This document shows positions 33,346 through 46,129 of a DNA stretch of 64,000 nt, piece after piece. The position numbers were made by a program, and so were the translations under genes. Position 1 is the stretch's first letter, and each line of letters starts with the position of its first letter. The notes under the pieces are model-generated. The model saw only the letters and a program-made list of their open reading frames with translations, was not told the origin of the DNA and did no database searches. The DNA is taken from assembly GCF_001522545.3 (NCBI RefSeq), contig NC_031777.1, forward strand, positions 1,531,074 through 1,595,073. Direction: 5' to 3'. The stretch is from Parus major (lineage: Eukaryota > Chordata > Aves > Passeriformes > Paridae).

Positions 33346-34576
33346 GCCTTCAATGATCAGAAGAAATGAAGTCCCAGAGCTTTGTGGAGGTTTTTAAAGC
33401 ACCCCTAGGCTGGATCTTCACACTGCCAGGTCAAAGGTCCACGTGACAAAACAAAAAATCCCTTCCCACAAAAAAGCAGTGTCCACCTTAAATGGGAATC
33501 ACAGACCTCATAACAAAGGTGGAGCACTTCAGTGTCAAGTAATCATAAGAGTTTTAGACCTTGGTTGAATATGTTCACTGTGTTTATGTAAAGCCACTGA
33601 GAAAATCAACATTAAAATGCAATTACCTATTTCCAGCATAAAGAGAAGCTGGAATTTCTAATTACACACACACACGCCCTTCTGAGGAGCAGGAATTAAG
33701 AGAAGCTCATGGGTTGGTTTTTTTTTTTCCTTCCAATTGACATTAAAGTTCCCCTCCTCACTTCAACCTTTCCAAAACTTACAAATGGATGAACAGATTT
33801 TTGCTCAATTTTTCCAAAACAGGCTGCCGTGAGATGAGGCACGGAAAAATTCAGCTGGCAAAACGGCTTTTTGTGCATCTACTTATTTTATTTATTTCCC
33901 AGGAAAAGGAGGAACTCTGTGAAACTGATGGGCCTTTTCTGTCACCAATTTTCACTGTCTAAAGCCATAAAATAAACCAAAAAAATCCCAGCAACAAATC
34001 AAGAGAGAGGCTTGTACCCATAAGCACTGCAAAGCCACCCTGGATCATTGTAAACCCACCTTTTTTTTCCCAACACTGGAGTGTCCTTCAGGGCTCTTTG
34101 GAAACAGAGCAGAGAGATGTTTTTAAAGGTGAAGAAATGTTCCTGTGGTCCATAAAATTGTGATAAGGTGCTCCCACAGGGACAAGAGCAAGTCACATCA
34201 GCTCAGAGTAATGGTCCATGTGGTCCTAGAGGTCAGCTCCAGCCATGGCCAACAACAGAAGCATCAGGGCAGCAGCACTTCCCCCACATCCCTCCTACCC
34301 ACCACCAGTTTGGAAACACATCTCAGATTCAGATCAATCCAAAATGCTTCCTGAATCAAAAAATGAAATCTCCTCCCACTTCATTTTATCAGGTTTTTTT
34401 TTTTTTCCTCTCCCTCTTTTTCTCCTTTAAATAAAAATTTGGGTTGATTTCAAACCAATTAAACTGCTTTAAAAATGTTAAGTTTGAAAAGTAGTAACTT
34501 CCCATCTTTCTGGGGTGGAAGTTTCCAAATGATTTGCTGAATCCAACATAAATTAAAAAAACCTAGAATCACCAAA

Positions 34577-34619
34577 CAAAAAAAAAAAACCCCAAAAAAA
34601 CCCCAAAAAAACCCCAAAA
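34577..34619. repeat. A-run / CCCC alternating repeat
   Basis: Runs of about seven A alternating with CCCC four times. Confidence 0.9.
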
Positions 34620-37274
34620 GGCTGCATTTCCCTCAAACCTTAACTTTGGGGTGTAGGGAAAAAGGAGAAGGGAATTTATCACATGCCAAAAAGTTTCTCA
34701 GCTCCCAGCAGCAGCTCTCCATCACTTCAGGAGGATGCAGCTTGGATGTGCCACGGAAGCTGCAGAAGAGAGACACTTATTTCACAGTGCTGGCAAAGAG
34801 TCTGTACCAGTTTTCTCCTAACCCCATCCCAAATGCCAAATGAGTTGCCATAACGAGCGAGGATCTGGCAGCAAAATGATCAAAAGATCTGGGAAATTAT
34901 TACTAACATATTCTGTGGAAAAAATATCCCCACCCCACAAAAACTGGACAATGATCTAAAATAGCCAAAAAAAAAATAAAAAAAAAATAAAGCATAATGT
35001 TGCTGTGATTACTGAAAACCAGATTCTCTGTGAAATGTGACTCTGTGGAGAAGCTGAATGAACACAGATGAGCTTGTCTTTCCATTCCTTCCCTGTATCC
35101 TGCTCCTGCTGACCAGTTTAGCTCATGGCCAGTAACTGAGCCTGGCATGGAAACTTCTGACACTGGCCCCACACATCCAGCTGTTGCTAAGGTTGGTTCA
35201 AATTTAAATATTTTCTCTTTTTCTCCTTGCAGTCCTGATGCCCAAATCCATGTTTCCTCGTGGATGCTTTGCTGCAGGCTGGTGTGATTGGGCAGCCAGG
35301 CTTCCCAGCTGGAATCTTCAAAGCTGATATCTGGGGACAGGCAGCACCTCTTGCACCACATGCAGGTGGCTGAGCAGGCTGGAAGTGTTTCCACACATTA
35401 AAAACGAGGCAACCACAGCCTAGCACCCCACCAGTGGACAGAACACCTCCACTTCCCACTCACAGCAGCTTCAAGCCTGCTTCTGCCATGTCCCACAAAG
35501 CACAAAGCCTCACAACTCTGAATTAAGTAACAGACTGCAAACAACCCAGCCAAACTCTGGGGTCAGGGCTCAACGCTGTCTTACTGGCACACTCTGCTCC
35601 TGGAAGAGCATGGATAAATTCTGGCCATGCACAGGCCTCCTCCCCATCCCACTGAGCACCTCACAAATCCCCAGGCCAGGCTGATGGGCTGAGGAAGCAG
35701 GCTGGTGCTGGGGAGAGATGCTGAAGCTGCCTGGAGCAATCCCACACTAACCTCACAAAGCAGTTTTCCTTTTCCTAAGCAGGGCAGGATTAGCAGGCTC
35801 CAGTCACAGCCCTGAATCATCATCAATCCCTTATCTGCACGGGCAAACCCAGTACATCCCAAACCCTCCAGCTGCACTGACCACACCACAAGGGAGAGAT
35901 GGTGCATGGCCATCTCCACCCAGCCTCCTCCACCCCACCACAGCCAGGACTAACCTCCAGCTGCTCAGAGCAGCAGTGGCAGGAGTTAAAGGAAAGGAGA
36001 GTGAGATTCACCACTGTTCTGCTGCTGGGCCAGATTTGAGCAGAAGATGTAACCCAGCCCACTGACCACGAGCTGGCCTGGCTCAGGGGAGCTGCATAAA
36101 CCATGGAGAAAAGCTTCAGTCCCTCCAAGATAGCCTGTGCCAGGACTTCACCTGCTCCTGGTGGAGGTTGGGAGATGGACCTGAGTCCCCACTGCAGCAC
36201 CAAGAGAACAAATGGTCACTGAGGGACAGAGTAAGCCATTGTCCTCACTCAAGGAAATGAGGAGGACCTGGAGGGTGGACCTGGGGCTGCCTAAACCCTG
36301 CAGGAACAAATCAGCAAACAAAGGATGGGATTGCTCCCAGGTCAGGTCCAGCCATAAACCCCCTCCTCTGAAGGGAGAGTTGGGCTGGGATCTGCACCGT
36401 GCTTTGCATATGAATTCTCCTCGCTGAAAAGAAATGGGTCCTTTGAATGAGCTGAATCTGTTAATGAGAAGCTGGGGCCTCCAGAGCTCCTCTGAGGACA
36501 AGGGTCCCACTTCAACCGCCCCAGGCCAAGCCCTGAAACCTGAGAACAAACAAAGAGAGGTTTTCTCCCAGAAGGAAACTGCCTTTCCAGCCCGCTCCAC
36601 CCTCCAAAAGTCATCTTTCCCTGGGCACACTGTCTGCAAAAGGCTACAAGAGGGAAACAAAGGAGAATGGAGAAGGGAGAAGCAACTCTTAAGCAAGGAT
36701 TCTCCACCCAGTGTAAAACCTCAGGGATGGGATTTGCAGTAGGAAACCTACAGCCCTGGCCAAGGGGAGATGCCAACCCTTGCTGAGTGGCTCACAAGTG
36801 CTACCATGGGTTGGAGTCTCCTCTGAGGTTCAGCTGTGGCCCAGGGTCTCTGCCTTGTGGAGGCTGGACACTGCTGATCCCTGAGAGACAGGCTCTCCTG
36901 TTCCAGAAGCATGAGAAACCTCCCCTCAAGGCATGCACCTTTTGCCAGGCATGGCAGCAGGCAATTCGAAGCCTTCTCCATGAGAAATCTGAAAATAAGT
37001 TATATAACTATGAGGCTAAGTCAAGTGTAAAGCAAGAGAAGGAACCACAACCAAAGCCATCAGAAATCCCACCCCAGCTCCTGTTACATCCATTTACATC
37101 CATATTCACCACTGGACAATTTCAGGCACCCACTTTCAGTGTTACAGATGACAGGACCAGAGCCAGCCTCCCTGGAGCCTGTATTCATGTCACCCCTGGG
37201 GTGGTTTAGAAATACCACAGCTCTCCAGAACTACGTGTTCCTTCTAACTCCTCGCAGACTTGTCTTACACACAA

Positions 37275-37420
37275 GGTGGAGTCTCCATCCCTGGAGAAGG
37301 GATTGAGAAGAGAGGCAGATGTGGCTCTTAGGGGACAGGTTTAGCGGTGGAGTTGGCAGAGCTGTGATAACAGATGGATTTGATGATCCTGAAGGTCTTC
37401 TCCAACCTCAGTGATTCTGG
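37275..37420 (+). mobile_element. CR1 LINE 3' end, degraded
   Basis: GTGGAGTCTCCATCCCTGGA, then GGTTTAGCGGTGGAGTTGGC, then GATGATCCTGAAGGTCTTCT and CCAACCTCAGTGATTCTGG. The order and spacing match the 3' end of another avian CR1 subfamily. Truncated upstream. Confidence 0.75.
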
Positions 37421-37619
37421 GTCTTTTCCTCCATGCCATACACAGATCCCACCAAAACCTACCCGAACGCTCCTTTTCCATTTACCTGCTCTCCAAGCTT
37501 GTCCCACCCCCACCACCACAGAGAGGTGAGCTTTGCCCTCACCGAGCTCCCCTGGGTAAGATGCGATGCCGAACCCAACTCTTCTGAGCTCCAGTGACGG
37601 CAGCAAACAAAGGAGCACA

Positions 37620-37900
37620 TTTTTTACACCATGCTCAGCCCCTCGTGCCACCGCGCCGACCTGCTGAGCCTGGCGTCAAAGCCGGTCCTCGGGCGTGCCA
37701 GACAAAGCCCCACTCTTTGAGAGGCAACAGCCGGTCGGCAGCGTTTTAAGGCCAGAAAACAGCTCTGAACGTTCAGTTCCTTCTTTAAATAGAGGCCCCT
37801 TCTGTAAACGATCTGTTTGGACAGGAGGGAGAGCGCTGCAAGTCCAAGCGCTTGTGAAATAGGATCGGCTGCCTTCGCTTCCCGCTCCATTCAAAACATG
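37620..37900. promoter_or_regulatory. Candidate CpG-containing regulatory segment, intron 2
   Basis: A unique block with many CpGs (CCGCGCCGACC, GCCGGTCCTCGGGCG, GCCGGTCGGCAGCG) and TTTAAATAG, set in CpG-poor intron and free of simple repeats. Function inferred. Confidence 0.3.
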
Positions 37901-38929
37901 TGGGGGGAAGAAAGAAACCCAAAACTGGCAAGGCAAGACAGGAGGAGAGAGCCCCCACATGTCCTCGTGGCTGGGAGGGTGCGAGACGCCAGAAAAAATG
38001 GGGGGAAAAGAAAATTAAAAATAATCAATTAGCGGCATTTTCTGTTTCGTGTGTTTAATGATATTCCATGCAGATTTCCGTGCTGCGGTGGTGTAACGGG
38101 ATCTGGCTCTGCCTTCCACCTCGGACAACCCCGCTCAGGGCTTCACCAGCGAGCTCACCCATCCCCAAGGGCACAGGGGGCTCACAGCCAGCCCCAGCAG
38201 CCGGACACACGGACACACAGCTCCCCCTGCTCCTGCGGGAGAGGCCCCGCCAGAACCAGCGCGGAGATTAAAAAGGGAGCAAAAAAAATAAATAAATTTA
38301 AAAAAAAAAATTAAATATTTTTGCCCAACTCCGGCTGCGTCCCAGATCAAAGATCATCTCCAGCGAGGCCATCTGGTCCTTGTAAATGTAAAACCAAATT
38401 GAAAGCCCTGCCCTCACCTCCTCTGACTCCCTCGGCAATATTGCTTTTACCGGCCGGGATAGCCAAGGAGCTCGCAAAAGGCATCTGTATGTAATAGAGA
38501 GCCCCTGTGCAGCTGGGCTGGAGGCTTCCAGCCCCCCTTTCTGTTAATCATGAAGCAGAGGTAAATGTTTTCTTTGGATCTCCAGGGGCCCTTTTATTCC
38601 TAGGGCCTTTGGGAAGAGTCCATGGCAGCAATCCTGCGATGGAGGAGGGCTGTTCTGCATCCCCATTGCTTCGCTGTGGCTGCAGACCAGGTTGCTGACC
38701 CTGTCAACAGGGACAAGCTGCGAGGGAAGACAACCCCACCAGCCCAAAAGCCATGCACAACCCTTCTAGCCCAGCCTAAGCAGGCTTCTCCTACCACCAC
38801 TCCTGGCCCGGGATGCAAAGGGAGATGCAGAGCCCGGTAAATAAACAGCTAGAAAGAGGACTGAACTAAGCACTTCCAAAAAGGGGACATCTGAGCCAAA
38901 AATTCCTTGTGAAAAACGCCGCCACTGCC

Positions 38930-39420
38930 AACCCTAATACTCCAAGCTCGACTTGAAAGGCAAGCGGGATCCGCTATCGAGAGAAGAAAGCTACACCGGA
39001 GACGTCGCGGGCAAAGAAGAGGCAGCTTGAGGAATTCTTACCCATCAAGCTTTATTGTGTTATTCCAACTAAGCACAGACAAAAAGACAAATCTCAGCTC
39101 CCTACTTTCATTTATAATTGAACCCAGTCCAGAAGGATGGAGCAAGTACCATCTGTAATGCAGAGTGCATTAGCAGCCGGCAGAATGAAATATTCAAATT
39201 ACTGTAGGCTACCTCGCATTTCAATGACACGGTTACAAAAACCTGACTTGTAAGTGGAGATTGGACTGGAAGAACAGAAAGTTTGTTTCTCCAGTGCATG
39301 AATTAACCTAACAAAATGTTACTTTCAGGGAAAAAAAAACCATTTGCATGAGTAATTCTGCAACATATCCCAACAGGCACGCGGGAAAAAAAAATATTAT
39401 TCCATTTCGCTATCCTAATT
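38930..39420. promoter_or_regulatory. Candidate conserved non-coding element with octamer, intron 2
   Basis: About 490 bases of repeat-free, balanced sequence with CTATCGAGAG, CATTTATAATTGAACC, GAATGAAATATTCAAATTAC and the octamer ATTTGCAT (39342-39349) beside GAGTAATTCTG. Its texture differs sharply from the flanking intron. No ORF. One of the better enhancer candidates in intron 2. Confidence 0.4.
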
Positions 39421-39635
39421 GATATGTTGTCCAGGGAGATGGAAAAACTCCTGTTAAAAAGGGCATGGCTTTTCCTTTAGGCTGAAGACACCGAATAAAT
39501 AGATTTAGGTGGGCACAGCACCTACCAACATGTCCAGGTCCCGTACACAGGGATGAGGGACAGCAGGAATGTGCATCCCTGGGGCTGTGCTGGTGCAATA
39601 CCTGCACTGGCTGCAGCCTTCTGGCGTGTTGCACC

Positions 39636-39860
39636 ATTTGAGTATGCAAATCACCCCTTGATTTTTGTGCTTGTGCCTGTGCTGGGATCCATTCGTTTTG
39701 ATATCGTTAATCAGGGCTGCCGAAAAGCCTGACACAGTAAGTGGCTGTAGCCCCTAGCAGTAGTCAAGATAGAGTGACAGGCTCCATTTAAGATGTCACA
39801 GCATATAATAAAGTGTAAAACTATACTTAAAATAAACGAGATAGAAACAATAAACTTGAC
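39636..39860. promoter_or_regulatory. Candidate element with octamer and MEIS half-site, intron 2
   Basis: Octamer ATGCAAAT (39644-39651), GATATCGTTAATCAGG and TGACAG (39775-39780), followed by AT-rich unique text. Function inferred. Confidence 0.35.
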
Positions 39861-40589
39861 TCTGGGTTTGAACTTTCTGGGAGAGCAGCAGAGAGATGTG
39901 AGCATATGTGGGTGCAAGCAGGGCCTGGGGGGGCTGGAGGGGACGGTCCCCCACCAGCCTGCTGCCCAGGTGACAGCAAGGGGAGCTGCCTCCTGCATCC
40001 TCCAAAGGATCCCAGCTTCTCAGCAGCCCTAACATGACATCCAGTCTGCATTTGGGACATCTCTGGCACGTCTGGACATGGATGTAAAGAAGGAGGAGGA
40101 AGACAAGGAGTTGTAACTGGGATTTGAGGGACTGAGGGGATGGCCAGGCCACGATGGGCATGTGACTCCATCAAGGAGAACACTGAAGGACTGAGCTTTG
40201 CTTCCAGCAGCTCCTCAGAGAAGAAGGTATTTACCCACCCGGGACAAGCCAGTCCAAATTGCTCTTCCATCCTGGGCACCCAGGGAGCATCACCAGCTCC
40301 TGGCCATGCTCCCAGGATGTCCCTTCCTCTCTAACCCTGGACAGTAATGCCAGGATGGGATGGAGAAGCAGCAATATCCTCAGCATCTCCATCCTAAACT
40401 TGGCCACGTGCCCCAGGACCAGGAGCCACAGCAGATGCTGGAGCCCCTCCCTGGCAGGATGAGGATCAGTCCCATGCAAGGCACTGGGAGAGGATACTAA
40501 AAAATAAAAAAAAAAGCCAAATAACTGTTATTTCACTCCCCAAATAACTTCTCTGCACCCCAAAACCTCCTGCGTGCCTGACAGCAGCT

Positions 40590-41510
40590 CTGCGTGCTGA
40601 GACAAACCAGTCGCTCTCTGTCCTGCTAAGCAGTTAAATTAGAGAGTATTCAATTAATAACAGCTGAATATTCTGTCACATTTAGGAAGATGTATGGTAA
40701 GACAAGCGAGTTGTGATGTCTGTGACAGAAATGATAAAAGTTCTCCCGACACAGCCTGGCAGATACTTGGCTGCAGGAACCGCTTGCTCTCATGGACTCC
40801 AACGTCAGCACAGACACCAGGCCCAGCGCCTCCTTCGAAGGAGAGACACTCCAAACTGCACGGGAGAGCCGCTGCCAAAATGGCTCGCAGGCAGCTCCTT
40901 CTGGAATCCATCTGAGATGCAGGGACAAGACCCCAGAGAAGAACTTGACCAAGAAAGGTCCGAGGCAGTGCCTGCCAGCTATCACATGGCAAGCTGCACT
41001 CAAACCCTCCCATGCTGCCTGAAGACCACCCTGTAAATGCTCTTCCCAAGCTGCCTCAGTTTACCCTTCTGCAAAAGGAACCGTGATCATACCCCATGCC
41101 AGCAGGGACCAGGGCACTGCTGCCACGACACCATGACCATGGACAAGCACCTGCTGTCCAGCAGGATATTCTGCATTTAATTAATGGATGCTGTGTGGCC
41201 TGGGAACACACACAAGGAGCAGAGATTTTGAGGCTGCCTCCTTTCTTTTTTTTTTTCGGGGGGTTGTTTTTCACCGGTGTTGTTTTTTTTTTTTTCGGGG
41301 GGTTGTTTTTCACCGGTGTTGTTTGAGAACACAGTTTTGTTGCTAAGAAACTATCTTCATATTACTCAGAGAGCAAAGACAAAGCAACCATCAAAATAAC
41401 ACCCTATTTTGACAGTAGCCAGATCGTAACCATAAATGATCTGCTTTCCCTGCTCTCCTGTAGGCTCATTAATGTGATCTAAATACCCTAATCCCATATA
41501 TAACCCCCGG
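40590..41510. other. PBX1: Intron 2 segment with two AT-rich candidate elements
   Basis: 40610-40760 (GTATTCAATTAATAACAGC) and 41340-41505 (TTTTGACAGTAGCC, CTCATTAATGTGATCTAAAT) are repeat-free and AT-rich. Between them lies ordinary intron and the 39-bp T-tract duplication. Confidence 0.4.
41246..41324. repeat. 39-bp tandem duplication of a T-tract unit
   Basis: A T-run followed by CGGGGGGTTGTTTTTCACCG and GTGTTG occurs twice with exact period 39 (C at 41257 and 41296). Confidence 0.95.
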
Positions 41511-42596
41511 TGCTGGGACCCCACGTGCAGGGGGCTCCATTGCATCCATTCATCCCCAAGTAAAAGCTGAAAGAAATCACACCCAAGAAGAGGAAGGGGA
41601 TCCCCAGGGAGGCCCCACGGCTCCCTTCTAGGCAGGAACATGGCACAAGGTCTTTAGGCAAGAGATACAAGAGAAATAACTGGGAGAAGGTAAGACCTCG
41701 GCCACAGCAGATGGCACAGCCCTGGGCTGAGGAGAAATCTCTTGGTTTTGGGTTTGTTGGGTGAGGTGGGGTTGCTTTAAGCCCCAGGGTTGAAAATGCA
41801 GGGGGAAAATAAAATCCATTCACTGCTCAGTTTTCAGCGTGTCTGTGCCTTTTGCTGCTTTTTTAGGGTGGGGAGATCCCATCACACAGGGGAGATCAGA
41901 GCACACCCTCACTATCACCTTGACATAGGCATATATTCCCAAGCCAAGTCCTCAGGATCCTGAAAACCACTTTGCCAACAAATCCCCCTCCTAGGGCAGA
42001 TGGGTATCACCTTTTCTACCAGAGCATCTCTGGCCCCTCTTTGCTGCTCCTGTTGCAACCTGGATGGGTCCCATAAATGGTGAGAAAAGTGAAATATTTG
42101 CCTTCCAAAAGAAAAAAAAAACAAAAACAAAAAGAAGGCAGAAAATGGGCAAAGGCACATCCAGGGGAGCAGCAGCTGCAGGAAGATGCTTCTTAGAGCG
42201 ATCCAGGACCATCTAGGATGATGCACAAGGCTAAAAGGTTTGGTGGAGGCAATGAGGTGCCAAACCCACACCAAAAACAAGGAAAGCCCATGGCTGGCTT
42301 GCCACAGATCTGCTGACACTGATTTAAGGGCAGAGGAAAAGGCAGGTAAAAGATGAGGCTGAAAACTGCAAGCAGTTGTGCCAAGGCAACCCTGAAGGGT
42401 TTCCTGTGTTTTAGCAAACTCCTGGTGCAGGAAAGAAATGTCTGGAGTCACAGCACAGCTGCAGTGGCTCTCCCCACCCCAGCAGGGCAGCAAACATTGG
42501 AGCTGCCATCCTCGACCACCACCCACCCCTGGCAAAATCTGGCTTGAGAGCTGATCAAGAGCACGAACCCACTGCCAGAGAGGGATCACCTTGCTC

Positions 42597-42641
42597 TGAT
42601 TTCCACCCCTCTGATTTCCACCCCTCTGATTTCCACCCCTG
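42597..42641. repeat. Three tandem copies of a 15-bp unit
   Basis: TGATTTCCACCCCTC repeated three times, the last copy differing only in its final base. Confidence 0.9.
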
Positions 42642-44375
42642 CGCTGGTGCGGCAGCAACGCCTGCAAGGCAGGGACCACCAGGGCTTGGAAGAGCCTTGA
42701 GTGCTTCTTAGGGCAAATAAGGAAGAAAACTGAAGCTGTGTGAAGCAATGCTGCAATATTTTGTTTTTTCTCCTCCCCTGGGCCAGCTGGAGTACAGCTC
42801 TGGCTGATCCCTTGCTTCTGCATGTACCCAAACTCCAGCCCAGCACCGAAGGGCCCGTCTCCCGTGGAGCAGCAGCTTGCCACGTGTGCTTTCCCTGCCA
42901 AAACCCTGAGCTCCACCCCACAGTAGGAGAAAAAAGGAAGGGCGAGAAGAGCTCTGTCGAAACCCACCAAAGCCTGAACAGTTCCCTGCAGCAGAACAAA
43001 GCCCTTGGAAATCTCTTCTCCGCTTGGGTCCCCCGACCCACATGAAAGCGGCATTTTTCTGGGCTAATTACACAGGCTGCTCTGAGCCTCCTGGCAGAAT
43101 CCAAGCTGCAAAAGCAGACATCAAAGGGCTCCCAACTTTAATACAGAGAGCAAAGACGGAGCAGTCCACAGGAGATCTCTCCCTGTTGCCTGCACTGGCC
43201 GCCTGGGAGGAATGTTGGAGGTACCTCAGTTCACAAGACCCCCCCAGTGAGGAAAAACGGGGAAGAGGGGCACAGTTTTTATTTGAATGGCAGGCTCCCA
43301 GCAGGCCCAGGCAAAGAGCTGGTCCTTGCAGGACCAACCATGGTCCCAACAAAGCTTTCTGAAGTCTTCATGCAACAGAAGGACCAGCTGTGGAGTCTGT
43401 CTGCTGTCTGGGGTAGGCAAGCTGTGGGGCACTGGATAAAGAGACCAAGGTTAAGCTGTGATAAAGGATGGGGTAGGATTCAATGTCACACACCTGATAG
43501 TGGTGGCTGAAATCACAGTTGGTCCAAGCACCAGTTCCAGGCATTGCACACCTCGTCTTTCCCAGAACTAATGCACCCATTGCACCTGGAGATTCTGAGA
43601 TGGCAATTTCCAAACAGGCAGTCCTCCCTAAACAGCAACCTTCTAGAGGATGCCTTTGTGCTGTTCATGCAGAGTCCCAGGCTGTGCCTGGAGCTCCTGA
43701 TGGACAAGAAACATGAGCTCTGCTCATCTGGGAGAGAGAAGATGCCTCTGTTTTCCCATCCAGGAAAGGGATGCCAGCTCCAAACCACCAGCACCTCATG
43801 GCCATCTGCCCCATTCCTGGCCCAGAAAGTGGCCAACCCTCCTGGCCTTCAGCAGGACAACCTGGTGTGTCCGGCAGGATCTGCACTGGAGATGGGGAAG
43901 ATGAAGCCATCCTACCAGCTCCTCCACCCCCACCTTTTCTCCCCTCCTGTGGCCTTCACAAGGCCCTGCAGCCCAGCCAGAATAAGCTCCACAGAGCAAC
44001 CAGCCCTTGCTCCTCCTCCCTTATGAGTGCACAGAGATCTCTCCAGAACAGCAAAGCGTATCCAGAGATCCTATGGGTCTTCTTCAGGCTCTGGTCCTTT
44101 CATGGGCAGCAATTACTCGAGAGCGTTGCCACAAGACATCCCTGCAGAACTTTGGTGGAGGAAAGGAGCAATGGAATCCTCGGGGGCTGTTCCATCTTTT
44201 GGGAAGATCAGCACACACAAAACTGCCGTGTGAGGGACACGAGCTGGCCATGCTCCTGAACCCATCCTTGGTCTCCTCACTTCTTCCCCACCCTCGGCTC
44301 CAGGGGCGCGCGGGCAAGGAAGAGGGCTGGACCCACAGCCCCAGCTCCCTCCTGGAGAGGAGAAGGAAGACGAAA
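42642..44375. other. PBX1: Intron 2 segment, nothing recognised
   Basis: C/A-rich unique intron. It contains long chance ORFs but no splice-consistent or homologous coding region and no repeat family I can name. Confidence 0.5.
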
Positions 44376-44377
44376 GC

Positions 44378-44790
44378 CGGGATGGGGCCGGGACGGCCGA
44401 GCGTGGGATGCCAGAGGAAGGTGTCAATTAAAGCAATGAGGGCCTCGGCATCCCTGTGCCTGACAGGCGGGCTGAGCAGAGCTGACAGCCGGAGCGCCGG
44501 CTGGCTCCCCCGCCTCGCTCACCGGAGCGTGCTGCCCCCGCGCACCCCCGGCTCCCAACCGGAGCACGGGCACCGGCAGCGGCGTGGTGTCCCCTGCCCT
44601 GCCCCCAGAGATGCTCCTGATAATGGGAATTATCTTGATTTGGGGCTTAAGCAGGCCACGGCCAGCCTGGAGGCGGATGGCAGCGGAGAGGTTGGGGCCG
44701 GGTGGGATGGCACAGGGAGGCGCTGGGTCCTGCTGAAGTAACTAATGAGCGCTGCAAGGTCTCGGCCCCTAATCAGGATGGCATCAGTAG
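44378..44790. promoter_or_regulatory. CpG-dense cluster followed by AT-rich candidate element
   Basis: About 15 CpGs lie in 44478-44586 (CGGAGCGCCGGC, CGGCAGCGGCG). Then come GATAATGGGAATTATC, a short palindrome, and GTAACTAATGAGCGCTG. CpG density is far above the surrounding intron. Function inferred. Confidence 0.35.
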
Positions 44791-44924
44791 AGTGCTGGGA
44801 TGCTGGGAAGATGGAAATCCAGCAAACACTAGCTGGGTGGTCCGCCTGCATCTCGCTTTCCCCTCGCCTGCCCCCAGGAAGCACATCCAGGGAGCCCCTG
44901 CTTCACCCCCTGCCTGCCCTCCCT

Positions 44925-45290
44925 GCAGGCTCAATCTGATTACTGCTGATACACATCTCCTCCTGGGCTCCAAAACACGGCTCTTCCCAGCTGAAGGATT
45001 CGCATGGACACGGAAAACTTGTCCTGATTGCGGCGTTAATGGTCGTGTGGCCCATGTCATCACCGAAATGGCCTTAGGGGGTGAGCTGATGGGTCTCTGA
45101 AGTCATCAGGACTACCCCACCTCATCTTGCTCCCCTTATTAAAACCATTCATCCTGGGAGCTAAATGAATATGTTTCATCTTCAAATGCTGAGACACAAG
45201 AGCAAGCAGGCAGAGATCTAATAGAACAATACCCATCTAATCATGCCGATTTTTCTCTCCCATCCCGCCTTCATATTACACGCGTGGCCA
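44925..45290. promoter_or_regulatory. Candidate conserved non-coding element, intron 2
   Basis: Repeat-free text including CTGATTACTGCTGATAC, GATTGCGGCGTTAATGG, GCTAAATGAATATG and CATCTAATCATGCCG. Many homeodomain cores, no ORF of note. Function inferred. Confidence 0.35.
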
Positions 45291-46129
45291 CGAGACCGGG
45301 CCGGCGCTGCAGGCGATGGGTGAAGATGGGGCACAGCCCACCCCTGGCTTTGCTGCCACCGTCACACCTCACGTCCCCCTCCCCTTCTAAGGCTTTTCCT
45401 CCCTCTGCTGTGTTAGAAAAAGCCCCAGGACTTTTAAAACTAATAAGGCCGATAGCTATGGAGCCTAACAAGTCCAAGGGAGCCAGGGAAGCAGGGCAGG
45501 CCCTGCGCCACCAGCAGACACTTGTTTCCCATGGGAACGCTACGCACTGCACTGTCCATGAATCATTTTGGCGCTCCTTCCCGCACCCACCGCAGGTTTT
45601 CCCAGCTCCTGTTCCCTTAGATACAGGCTTGGCTTCTCCTCTTGTTTGCTAAAGCACCTTTTGCTCGCGTGACGCTGGGGGAAGCGTAACACTTTTGCAT
45701 CTCTCACCTATTAAGGGACTTCAGGAAGGCCCTGGCTGGGGACAGGCTGGTGGAACACACGGCAGGTGGGAGCATTGGGAAGGGCCGAGGATGGGAAAGG
45801 CATTAATCTGTTGCATCTTCCCAGAGCCTGCCGGGGACGCCGCTGGCCTCCCCTTGCTAAGCAGGGTTTGCGCAGCAAATCCCCGCTCTATCTAATTATT
45901 AACGATAATAACGGTGGCTGGCTCGCTGGATGCCATCTGGAGCCTTGCCATGCCTGCCTGGCAGCCTCAGGAGGGCCGGGCAGGGGGTGATCCGTGGGGC
46001 GAGGGCCAAGGCCAGGGGCTGGCCGGGCAGTGGGCACCGGCTCGGGATGGCCCCGCGGACCCACCCGAGCTGCCGCGGTTGTGTTCGCTGCCGTGGCAGG
46101 CTTCATAAGGCTCCGCTCTTTGACTGGCG

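Larger units (their letters stand above)
32000..37270. other. PBX1: Intron 2 segment with one CR1 remnant
   Basis: Unique intron. The piece 32020-32230 (GCAACTTATCGAAAATAATG, GTAATTACGTTGTGATT) reads like a conserved element. A CR1 3' end is at 33199-33345, an A7C4 repeat at 34577-34619 and A-rich runs near 34970-34990. No gene. Confidence 0.6.

Noticed and set aside
44007..44741. 244-codon plus-strand ORF
   Set aside because: It overlaps the CpG-dense segment and candidate element, is Ser/Arg/Gly biased, and has no recognisable domain or splice partners.
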